A stretch of 64,000 nucleotides of DNA from Lysobacter sp. FW306-1B-D06B (GTDB taxonomy: Bacteria > Pseudomonadota > Gammaproteobacteria > Xanthomonadales > Xanthomonadaceae), in contig NZ_CP151802.1 of NCBI RefSeq assembly GCF_038446665.1, positions 62,001 through 126,000 of the forward strand. The letters are read 5' to 3'. Within the stretch, counting starts at the first letter, position 1. Every line of letters begins with the position of its first letter. Positions 55,076 through 62,306 of this stretch are shown here, one piece after another. The position numbers were made by a program, and so were the translations under genes. A model generated the notes under the pieces. That model did no database searches. It was not told the origin of the DNA and saw only the letters and a list, made by a program, of their open reading frames with translations.

Positions 55076-55152
55076 GGCTATGTAGCTCAGCCGGTTAGAG
55101 CACAGCACTCATAATGCTGGGGTCGGTGGTTCGAGTCCACCCATAGCCACCA
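55076..55152 (+). tRNA. tRNA-Met (CAT), right copy
   Basis: Identical over all 77 nt to the copy at 42178-42254, including CCA. Identity stops at the first base and one base after CCA, although CCGCGAGAGA then follows both (shifted by one base here). No good promoter is visible directly upstream, unlike the left copy. Right boundary of the island. Confidence 0.95.
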
Positions 55153-55170
55153 TCCGCGAGAGACACCCAA

Positions 55171-55194
55171 AGCCCGCAGCGATGCGGGTTTTTT
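55171..55194 (+). terminator. Terminator after right tRNA-Met
   Basis: Stem CCCGCA / TGCGGG with loop GCGA and six T. Probably the original chromosomal tRNA terminator. Confidence 0.87.
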
Positions 55195-55269
55195 GTTGCC
55201 TGCAGCACGCCCGGCGCCACGCCGAGATTGCCTGGCTTGGCGGCAACGGCGGCAATGACGCGATGTTCT

Positions 55270-55284
55270 TGAGAATCATTTGCA
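55270..55284 (+). promoter_or_regulatory. Fur box upstream of TonB receptor
   Basis: TGAGAATCATTTGCA matches the Fur core TGATAATNATTATCA at 11 of 14 positions and overlaps a second, weaker half-site (ATTTGCATTTGA). It lies about 55 bp before the receptor start, so the operon is probably iron-repressed. Confidence 0.72.
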
Positions 55285-55340
55285 TTTGATGGGCGCCGCT
55301 CCTGATAATCCGCTCCCTGTTCATAAGGGGAAGCGGATCG

Positions 55341-57437
55341 ATGTCCCGTTCCATGCGTTGCCGTCGTCTGGCCGTACTGTCGCTGCTGGTGCCCACTGCC
55401 CTGGCTTCCGCCATCGCCCATGCGCAGCAGGCAGGCGATGACGCCCATGCGCTCGACGGCGTGACCGTCATCGCCCAGCGCGCCAGCACCGCGACGAAAA
55501 CCGATACGCCGCTGATGGAGACGCCGCAGGCGATCAGCGTCATCACCTCGCAACTGTTCACCGACCGCGGCGCACGCAACCTGCAGGAAACCCTGCGCTA
55601 CAGCGCCGGCGTCACGGCCGATGCCTGGGGCCTGGACACGCGAGGCGACGCGAGCACGATCCGCGGCCTGGACCCGGTCCAATACCTGGACGGCATGCGC
55701 CGCCTCTACAACTTCAGCCCGATGGCGCGACCGGAGGTCTATGGCCTGGAACGCGTGGAAGTGGTGCGCGGCCCGTCCTCGGTGCTGTACGGCGCCGGCG
55801 CCACCGGCGGCATCATCAATGCGATCAGCAAGCGCCCGAGCTTCCGGGACGGCGGGGAGATCGGCCTGCAACTGGGCAATTTCGACCGCAAGCAGTTGCA
55901 GGGCGATGTCACCGGCCAGCTCGGCGATTCGGGCAACCTCGCCGGCCGCCTGGTCGGCGTGATCCGTGACTCGGGCATGCAGACAGACGAAATCGACGAC
56001 GACCGCATCTACATCGCGCCGTCGATCACCTGGCGCGGCGATAACTCCAACCTCACCGTGATGGCCAGCTACCAGCGCGACGAGACCGCATCGAGCCAGC
56101 AGTTCCTGCCGGTAGCCGCCACGCTTCATGCACCGCCGGGCCGCAAGCTCGACCCGGGCACGTTCCTGGGCGACAAGGACTTCGACAAGCTCGATGCACG
56201 CGTGGCCAGCGCGACGGTGCTGTTCGACCATGCCTTCAACGATGTCGTGACCTGGCACTCGAACCTGCGCTACATCGATTCCAAGACCGACTTCCGAGAG
56301 CTGTTCCCGGACACCTACAGCAATCCGGAGAACCCCTTCATCGACGAAGACGGCCGCGTGCTGAACCGCCTGAGCTACGGTGTGAAGCCGCACGACCGCA
56401 TCCTCACCGCCGACAACTCGCTGCAGTTCGACTTCGCCACCGGCGCGTTCCGGCACGTGCTGCTGGCGGGCGTGGATTACACCGATTTCCGCGAGGAGTC
56501 GTCGACGTTCTCAGGCCTCGCTACGCCCATCGACATCTACAACCCGGTCTCCACCGGCGTGACGGTGCCGGAATACACGCAACTTCCCGACCAGCGCACC
56601 ACGCAGACCGGCGTGTACGTGCAGGACCAGATCCGCTACGCCGACCGTGTCTCGCTGGTGCTGGGCGCGCGTCGCGACCGCGCCGTGTCCGAAACGCAGG
56701 GCCTGCCGGATCAGACCGACAACGCCACGACCTACCGCGTCGGCCTGATCGGCGATGTCGGCGCGAACGTCTCGCCCTACGTGACCTACACCGAGTCGTT
56801 CCTGCCGGTGCCGGGCCAGGACCTGTTCGGCAATTCGTTCGATCCGATGCGCGGCCACCAGGTCGAAACCGGCGTGAAGTGGCAGCCCACCCGCAACGCC
56901 ATGTTCACCGCGGCGCTGTACAGGATCACCGAGACCAACCGCCAGACCAACGATCCGGACAACGTGCTCAACGTCGTGCAGACCGGCGAGATCGAGTCCA
57001 AGGGCATCGAGTTCGAAGGCGCGTACGTCTTCGACAACGACTTCACCGTCACCGCCAGCTACAGCCACAACGAAGCCGAAGTGACCAAGAGCAACTTCGC
57101 GCCGGAAGTCGGCCAGCGCCTCAACGACACGCCGCAGGATCTGGCATCGCTGTGGCTGGCAAAGGGCTTCCAGCTCGGCGACGACACGCTGCTGCGCGCG
57201 GGCCTGGGCGGCCGCTATGTCGGCGGCACCGTCTCTACCGGCGCCGCCAGCACGGTGCGCACGCCGGGCTACACCCTGGCCGACGCACTGCTGGAACTGC
57301 AGATGCCGTCGTGGATCTTCTCGCTCAACGTGACCAACCTGTTCGACAAGGAATACTTCGCGCCTTGCCGCAACTTCGGCGACTGCTTCAGCGGCAACAC
57401 GCGCACCGTCGTGGGCACCTTCACCTACCGCTTCTGA
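55341..57437 (+). CDS. TonB-dependent siderophore receptor
   Basis: Outer-membrane receptor of 698 residues: signal peptide ending AIAHA, TonB-box region (ALDGVTVIAQR), plug domain (TPQAISVITSQLFTDRGARN, RPEVYGLERVEVVRGPSSVL, YGAGATGGIINAISKRP) and a 22-strand barrel ending in the canonical YRF. Of the FpvA/FoxA-like ferrisiderophore group; ligand unknown. Followed 7 bp later by a PepSY membrane protein, forming a Fur-controlled iron-uptake operon. Confidence 0.95.
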   Translation: MSRSMRCRRLAVLSLLVPTALASAIAHAQQAGDDAHALDGVTVIAQRASTATKTDTPLMETPQAISVITSQLFTDRGARNLQETLRYSAGVTADAWGLDTRGDASTIRGLDPVQYLDGMRRLYNFSPMARPEVYGLERVEVVRGPSSVLYGAGATGGIINAISKRPSFRDGGEIGLQLGNFDRKQLQGDVTGQLGDSGNLAGRLVGVIRDSGMQTDEIDDDRIYIAPSITWRGDNSNLTVMASYQRDETASSQQFLPVAATLHAPPGRKLDPGTFLGDKDFDKLDARVASATVLFDHAFNDVVTWHSNLRYIDSKTDFRELFPDTYSNPENPFIDEDGRVLNRLSYGVKPHDRILTADNSLQFDFATGAFRHVLLAGVDYTDFREESSTFSGLATPIDIYNPVSTGVTVPEYTQLPDQRTTQTGVYVQDQIRYADRVSLVLGARRDRAVSETQGLPDQTDNATTYRVGLIGDVGANVSPYVTYTESFLPVPGQDLFGNSFDPMRGHQVETGVKWQPTRNAMFTAALYRITETNRQTNDPDNVLNVVQTGEIESKGIEFEGAYVFDNDFTVTASYSHNEAEVTKSNFAPEVGQRLNDTPQDLASLWLAKGFQLGDDTLLRAGLGGRYVGGTVSTGAASTVRTPGYTLADALLELQMPSWIFSLNVTNLFDKEYFAPCRNFGDCFSGNTRTVVGTFTYRF

Positions 57438-57444
57438 GGACGCC

Positions 57445-58617
57445 ATGCAGCGAAGCACACTCAAGGCCTGGTTCCTGATCCACAAGTGGACCAGCCTGGT
57501 GTGCACGCTGTTCCTCCTGCTGCTGTGCGTGACCGGCCTTCCGCTGGTGTTCTGGGAAGAGATCTCCCACCTCACCGGCGCGGAGGCCGAGGTCGCTCCG
57601 GCGCCGCCCGGCATGCAAGCGGCCAACGTCGATGACCTCGTGACGAAGGCGCTCGCCCAATACCCGGGCGACGTGCCGTTGTTCTTCGGTTGGGACGACC
57701 ACTCGCCCAGCGTCTACGTGAACACCGGTGCGCGTCCCGACACACCGCCGCCGGAGATGCACACCGCCGTCATGCACCAGTACACGGGCGAGGTGCTGCC
57801 GGTCGCGCAGTTCAACGAAGGCGTGATGTATTTCCTCTACCGGCTGCACACCGACGTGTTCGTTGGCCTGCCGGGCATGCTGTTCCTCGGCGCGATGGCG
57901 CTGCTGTTCGCGGTGGCGATCGTGTCCGGCCTCGTGCTCTACGGGCCGTTCATGCGCAAGCTCTCCTTCGGCACGCTGCGAACGGGACGCAGCCGGCGGC
58001 TTGCGTGGCTGGACCTGCACAACGTGCTCGGCATCGTGACGCTGGGCTGGGCCTTCGTCGTCGGCATCACCGGCGCGATCAACACGCTGGCACAACCACT
58101 GGAACAGGCCTGGCAGTCCGAGCAACTGGGCGAGTTCGCCCGGCGATACGAAGGCCGCCCGCGTCCCGAACGCCTGGCCTCGCTCGACGCCGCCATCGCC
58201 ACCGCGCGCGCGGCGGAGCCGGGCATGACGCCGGCATTCGTGAGCTTCCCCGGCACCGGCTACAGCGGCGACCATCATTACGGCGTCTTCATGCACGGCG
58301 ACACGCCGTTGACCGAGCGCCTGTACCGCCCGGTGCTGATCGACGCCGAAACCGGTGAACTCACCGCACGGCCGCAACTGCCCGGCTACATGACCACGCT
58401 GCTGCTGTCGCAGCCGCTGCATTTCGGCGACTACGGCGGTCTGCCGCTGAAGTTCCTGTGGGCGCTGTTCGACCTGCTGACGATCGCGGTCCTGGTGAGC
58501 GGCCTGTACCTGTGGTTCAAGCGCGGCAGCACCGACACGCGCATCGCCGAGATCGAACGCAGCGGCCTGCCGGAGAACGCCCTCGCACACGCCCGCAACG
58601 CCGGAGCCGCGTCGTGA
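57445..58617 (+). CDS. PepSY-associated membrane protein (PiuB-like)
   Basis: 390 residues with four membrane helices. N-terminal LIHKWTSLVCTLFLLLLCVT, a periplasmic PepSY-type region, RLAWLDLHNVLGIVTLGWAF and a C-terminal LKFLWALFDLLTIAVLVSG LYLWF are the family pattern; conserved His in HKW, RLHTD, DLHN and QPLHF may bind heme. Relatives are co-expressed with siderophore receptors and probably reduce ferric siderophores. The stop overlaps the next start (GTGA). Confidence 0.93.
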   Translation: MQRSTLKAWFLIHKWTSLVCTLFLLLLCVTGLPLVFWEEISHLTGAEAEVAPAPPGMQAANVDDLVTKALAQYPGDVPLFFGWDDHSPSVYVNTGARPDTPPPEMHTAVMHQYTGEVLPVAQFNEGVMYFLYRLHTDVFVGLPGMLFLGAMALLFAVAIVSGLVLYGPFMRKLSFGTLRTGRSRRLAWLDLHNVLGIVTLGWAFVVGITGAINTLAQPLEQAWQSEQLGEFARRYEGRPRPERLASLDAAIATARAAEPGMTPAFVSFPGTGYSGDHHYGVFMHGDTPLTERLYRPVLIDAETGELTARPQLPGYMTTLLLSQPLHFGDYGGLPLKFLWALFDLLTIAVLVSGLYLWFKRGSTDTRIAEIERSGLPENALAHARNAGAAS

Positions 58618-58802
58618 ACCGCTCCGCCGCCACACCGCGCAATCCCTTCATCGTTCCGGCTTGGATCGCGCTTGCCAGCGTCGTCGGCCTCGTCAGCGCG
58701 CTCGTGGGCGACGGTGTGTTCGACGTCGTGTCGTGGCTGGTGTTCGCCTCGCTGATCGGGCTGGTGATCCGCGCGTGGCTCAGGCGCGAACGCAAGCGTT
58801 GA
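58614..58802 (+). CDS. Small membrane protein of the siderophore operon
   Basis: 62 residues from GTG 58614, overlapping the PepSY gene stop by four bases. Two membrane helices (VPAWIALASVVGLVSALVGD and VVSWLVFASLIGLVIRAWL) and a basic C-terminus. Small proteins of this shape often follow PepSY genes; function unknown. Confidence 0.75.
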   Translation: MNRSAATPRNPFIVPAWIALASVVGLVSALVGDGVFDVVSWLVFASLIGLVIRAWLRRERKR

Positions 58803-58814
58803 GCGAAGCGCGCC

Positions 58815-60017
58815 TCAGCGCAGCCGCTCGAATCCGAACAAACCTTTCAACGGGTGCGCACGCCGCTCCAGCCATGCGCGCAGCAGGTCCGCTCCGATCA
58901 TGCTGTACACGATGCCGTTGCCGCCGTAGGCCATCGCGAACAGCAGGCGCGGCCCCCATTGCGGGTGCGGACCGAAGAAGGGCAATCCGTCCGAAGTTTC
59001 GGCGAAGGTGCCGCCCCAGCTGAAGGCGGGCTTGAGCGACAGCCCGGGAAACAGTCCTTCCACGCGCTTCATCAGGCGCGCGGCCTTCTTCTCCACGCGC
59101 GCGTCGCGGCGTTTGGGAACATCGATCGCATCGTCTTCGCCGCCCACCAGCAGGCGCGACTCGCCAGTGGCACGCATGTACAGGTACGGCCGCGCGGTCT
59201 CCCACAGCATCGTGTCGGCGAGCGCACCAAGGTCGACGGGCTCGCTGATGCAGGCGTAGCTGCTGCGATTCTTCGCCACGTCCCGGGAAATCCAGCGCTG
59301 CGCTTCATAGCCCGTGGCGACGACGACATGCCGCGCCGTCACGCGCACGCCGTCCTCGCTGGCGAGCACGACCTGACGCGAGCCCACGTCCACCGGCTTG
59401 AGACGCGTGCGGCCATGCACGCCCGCACCGCGGCGGCGCAGGCGTTGCAGCAGGCGATGCGCGAGACGGTAAGGGTCCAGCCGCGCCGCCGTGGACGTGA
59501 GCAGTCCCGCGGGCGCATCGAAACCGTAGCGCTCGGCGATGTCCTCACGCTCCAGCCAGTGCGTGTCCAGTCCCGCGCGGCGACGCGCCTGGAACTCGTC
59601 CTTCAGCCGTCTGACGTGCCAGCGATGACTGGCGAAGTAAAGGCTGTCGCTGCGATCGAAGTCGACATCGCGCACGCCGCGCGCCAGTTCGCCCAACGTG
59701 CCGATCGCGTCCTGGCAGGCGCGGTAGGCGCGCGTCGCCTGCGCAAGCCCGATCTGCCGCGACAAATCCGTCAGATGGGTGTCGATCTCGTACTGCAACA
59801 GCGCGGTGCTCGCCGCGCTGCTGCCCCACCCCACATCGCGCTGTTCGAACACGGCGACCTCGTGCCCTGCATTGGCGAGCGCGTCGGCGATGATCGCGCC
59901 GGTGATGCCACCGCCGATCACCGCCACTTCGCAGCGAAGCTCTTCGCGCAAAGGGGCGAAGGACTGCATCAGGCCGTTCTTGACGGCCCAGAACGGATAA
60001 CCGCTCTTCAGATCCAT
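58815..60017 (-). CDS. FAD-dependent oxidoreductase (DAO/glycine-oxidase-like)
   Basis: 400 residues. FAD-binding dinucleotide fold CEVAVIGGGITGAIIADALA with the E in AVFEQRDVGWGSSAAS, LLQYEIDTHLTDLSRQIG, the second ADP motif ARHVVVATGYEAQ, and C-terminal SWGGTFAETSDGLPFFGPHP. Resembles gamma-glutamylputrescine oxidase and other amine oxidases; substrate undetermined. ATG 60017 lies 2 bp after the stop of the SemiSWEET-like gene, so the two are coupled. Confidence 0.9.
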   Translation of the reverse strand: MDLKSGYPFWAVKNGLMQSFAPLREELRCEVAVIGGGITGAIIADALANAGHEVAVFEQRDVGWGSSAASTALLQYEIDTHLTDLSRQIGLAQATRAYRACQDAIGTLGELARGVRDVDFDRSDSLYFASHRWHVRRLKDEFQARRRAGLDTHWLEREDIAERYGFDAPAGLLTSTAARLDPYRLAHRLLQRLRRRGAGVHGRTRLKPVDVGSRQVVLASEDGVRVTARHVVVATGYEAQRWISRDVAKNRSSYACISEPVDLGALADTMLWETARPYLYMRATGESRLLVGGEDDAIDVPKRRDARVEKKAARLMKRVEGLFPGLSLKPAFSWGGTFAETSDGLPFFGPHPQWGPRLLFAMAYGGNGIVYSMIGADLLRAWLERRAHPLKGLFGFERLR

Positions 60018-60019
60018 CC

Positions 60020-60301
60020 TCAGCCATGCCCTTGCTGCGCGTCGTGGCGCGACTTCCGCCGCGCCACGACCCACTGTCCGACCACGGCCGTGACCAGGAT
60101 GGCCGCGTTGGTGGCGACGAAGACCGGGTTCCCCACCATCACGCTGTAGACCACGAACCCCAGCGACGCGACGCACTGGCCCACGAAGAGCCAGCGCGAT
60201 ACGCCCTTCGCGTCGGGGTCGCGCGCCGTGGCGAGGATCTGGCGCACCAGCGTCGCCAGCAGGACGGCCGACGCGAGCCAGCCGATCACGTCGGGATTCA
60301 T
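60020..60301 (-). CDS. SemiSWEET/PQ-loop-like small transporter
   Basis: 93 residues with three membrane helices: IGWLASAVLLATLVRQILAT, the loop DAKGVSRWLFVGQCVASLGF, and VFVATNAAILVTAVVGQWVV. This matches SemiSWEET three-helix units, though the classical PQ pair is replaced. Would dimerise to move a small solute, perhaps the substrate of the oxidase downstream. Confidence 0.65.
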   Translation of the reverse strand: MNPDVIGWLASAVLLATLVRQILATARDPDAKGVSRWLFVGQCVASLGFVVYSVMVGNPVFVATNAAILVTAVVGQWVVARRKSRHDAQQGHG

Positions 60302-60341
60302 CCGCCTGTGCCCCGAAGTCCGCCGCGCGCGGCCGCGCCTG

Positions 60342-60797
60342 TCAGTGCAGGCCTTCCAGGCCGTGCTTGAGCCGGCTCATCTCGTCGTGGCCGGCGCGGA
60401 CCGAAGCGAATGCCTTGTCGACGGTATCGCGTGCGGAAGGAGACAGCTCCACGTCCTTCAGCGCGTCCTCGTACTTGTGCTTGATGTGGTCCTCGCCGCG
60501 TTCGACTTCCTTCACCACCGCCTCGTCGCCCTTGGAGAGCGCCGCGCGAAGATCCACGAACACGCGATGCGCGGAGGCGAGCACGGTGCCCGAGTCCTCG
60601 GCCTTGCCGCCGTGCGACACGACGTAAGCCTGCAAGCCCGCGACCGCCGCCTGCCGTTCGCTGGCGCGGCGCTCGAACATCGTGCGGAACGTGTTGTTCT
60701 GCACGTCCTGGGCGGCATCGCGATAGCCCTCCACGCTGTCGATGGTGGTTTCGATCAGACCGTTGATGACGCGCAGTTCATGATTCGTTGTTGCCAT
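60342..60797 (-). CDS. PA2169-family four-helix-bundle protein (DUF2383)
   Basis: 151 residues, ferritin-like: LRVINGLIETTIDSVEGYRD, FRTMFERRASERQAAVAGLQ, ALSKGDEAVVKEVERGEDHI, KHKYEDAL. The family is common in stress-induced gene sets; function not known. ATG 60797. Divergent from the response-regulator gene across a 156-bp spacer. Confidence 0.9.
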   Translation of the reverse strand: MATTNHELRVINGLIETTIDSVEGYRDAAQDVQNNTFRTMFERRASERQAAVAGLQAYVVSHGGKAEDSGTVLASAHRVFVDLRAALSKGDEAVVKEVERGEDHIKHKYEDALKDVELSPSARDTVDKAFASVRAGHDEMSRLKHGLEGLH

Positions 60798-60953
60798 GGG
60801 ATTGCTCCGTGTAAAGACGAGGGCCGATCTTGTGTTCGTCGCGGCGACGATGTCGTGAATTAGCGCTGCGCGATGCATTCCTTCGCGCGATTGTCACGTT
60901 CGCATCACGAATGTTCACCGAGTCTTCCAATCAAGCATCAAGCGACTTCGGAC

Positions 60954-61697
60954 ATGAACATGAACAACAACGGCCGACTCATCCTGATCGTGGAGGATCA
61001 CCTGCCCATCGCGGAAATGCTGGGCGGCTTCTTCGAAGCCAGCGGCTACGAGGTGGACTTCGCCCGCGACGGCGCCGAAGCGTTGAGCCTGTCGGCGAAC
61101 AACCCCTACGACGCGATCCTGCTCGACCGCAACCTGCCGCGCATCGACGGCGTGGAAGTCTGCCGCCGCATCCGCCAGGAGCAGCGTCGCGCCACGCCCA
61201 TCCTCATGCTCACCGCGCGCGACAGCATCGAGGACCGCGTGTCGGGCCTGGAGGCCGGCGCCGACGACTACCTGACCAAGCCCTTCTCCATCGAAGAGCT
61301 GGAGGCGCGCCTGCGCGGGCTGATGCGTCGCTCGCACAGGGCCGCGAGCGAGCCCATCCGCGTGGGCGACCTGCTGCTGGACCCGCAGTCGATGACGGTG
61401 GAGCGTGCAGGCGTGGCCATTCATCTCACGCCGATCGGCTTCCAGATCCTGCAATTGCTGATGCGCGAAGCGCCGCGCGTGGTCAGCCGCGAGGAGATCC
61501 AGCGCGAAGTGTGGCGCGATGAGTTGCCGGACTCCGACTCGCTGCGCAGCCATCTCTACATCCTGCGCAAGTCGATCGACCGCGGCTTCGACACGCCGCT
61601 GCTGCAGACGATCCCCGGCATGGGCTTCCGCATCGGCGAACATCCCTCCGCGTTCACCGCTTCGCGCAACCAGCGCGAGGTCGCCATGCGGGGCTAG
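60954..61697 (+). CDS. OmpR-family response regulator
   Basis: 247 residues. Receiver domain with LILIVEDHLPIAEM, phospho-acceptor Asp in AILLDRNLPRIDG, Thr in LMLTARD and Lys in DYLTKPFS; then a winged-helix DNA-binding domain (HLTPIGFQILQLLMREAPRV, SLRSHLYILRKSID, QTIPGMGFRI). No sensor kinase gene adjoins it, so it is an orphan in this window; the bacteriophytochrome downstream is a candidate input. ATG 60954 chosen as the first before the receiver domain. Confidence 0.93.
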   Translation: MNMNNNGRLILIVEDHLPIAEMLGGFFEASGYEVDFARDGAEALSLSANNPYDAILLDRNLPRIDGVEVCRRIRQEQRRATPILMLTARDSIEDRVSGLEAGADDYLTKPFSIEELEARLRGLMRRSHRAASEPIRVGDLLLDPQSMTVERAGVAIHLTPIGFQILQLLMREAPRVVSREEIQREVWRDELPDSDSLRSHLYILRKSIDRGFDTPLLQTIPGMGFRIGEHPSAFTASRNQREVAMRG

Positions 61698-61763
61698 GCG
61701 ACGCCCACGGTGCTTCCGCCGATGGGTTAGGCTTGGCGCCCCTGAGCGGTGGAAGCCATCTCG

Positions 61764-62306
61764 ATGTCGCTGGGCACCCTCCGCAGTCACCTCCGCCAGG
61801 CCACCGCGCCTGCGCACGAGCGCGTCGACGCATTGCTGCCGCACGGCGTCGGCCGGCGCGACGACTACGCCGCCTACCTGCGTGCGATGCACCGCTTCGT
61901 CGCCAGTGCCTGCCTCCCGGAAGGGACGCGCGAACGCTACCTGCCGCTGCTGCGCGCCGACCTGCACGCGCTGGGCATCGACCCCGATGCAATCGCACGC
62001 CCCGCCGTCGCTTCGCACGATCCCTACGAACGCCTGGGCTGGGCCTACGTCTTCGAAGGTTCGTCGCTCGGCGCGCGCATGCTGCTGCGGCAGGCACAAG
62101 GGCTGGGTTTCAATGCCGCCTCCGGCGCGCGCTACCTCCATGAGCACGCCGCATCGCCGCAATGGCCAGCGCTGCTCGCGCAACTGGAGTCCTCCGCGCC
62201 CGACGCCGACGCACTGCACCGCCTCGTCGTCGCCAGCAACACCGCCTTCGCCGCGGTGGAAGCCGCGCTGCTGCACGCCCTTCGCCTCGAACGAGTCCCT
62301 GCATGA
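61764..62306 (+). CDS. Biliverdin-producing heme oxygenase (BphO type)
   Basis: 180 residues. Heme oxygenase fold with proximal His in TAPAHERVDALL and the distal helix LGWAYVFEGSSLGARMLLRQ. It opens heme to biliverdin, the chromophore of the bacteriophytochrome encoded next. Start ATG 61764 (MSLGTLRS) has GGAAG eight bases upstream; GTG 61749 is an alternative. The stop overlaps the bphP start (ATGA). Confidence 0.92.
   Translation: MSLGTLRSHLRQATAPAHERVDALLPHGVGRRDDYAAYLRAMHRFVASACLPEGTRERYLPLLRADLHALGIDPDAIARPAVASHDPYERLGWAYVFEGSSLGARMLLRQAQGLGFNAASGARYLHEHAASPQWPALLAQLESSAPDADALHRLVVASNTAFAAVEAALLHALRLERVPA

Larger units (their letters stand above)
42255..55152. mobile_element. Genomic island integrated at tRNA-Met, about 12.9 kb
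   Basis: Two identical 77-nt tRNA-Met genes (42178-42254 and 55076-55152) bound a block with visibly lower GC, a tyrosine integrase (43931-45127) near the left end, an IS remnant, many unknown genes and a restriction-modification operon. Chromosomal-type genes resume on both sides (rppH to the left, a TonB receptor to the right). CTTACGGA motifs occur twice direct near the left end (42388, 43914) and once inverted near the right end (55064-55071), perhaps integrase sites. No conjugation genes are visible, so it is an integrative element without its own transfer machinery. Confidence 0.88.

Noticed and set aside
55076..55152. Ordinary tandem tRNA-Met pair
   Set aside because: The copies are 12.9 kb apart with an integrase and atypical DNA between them, so island integration explains them better, although a prior tandem pair cannot be excluded.
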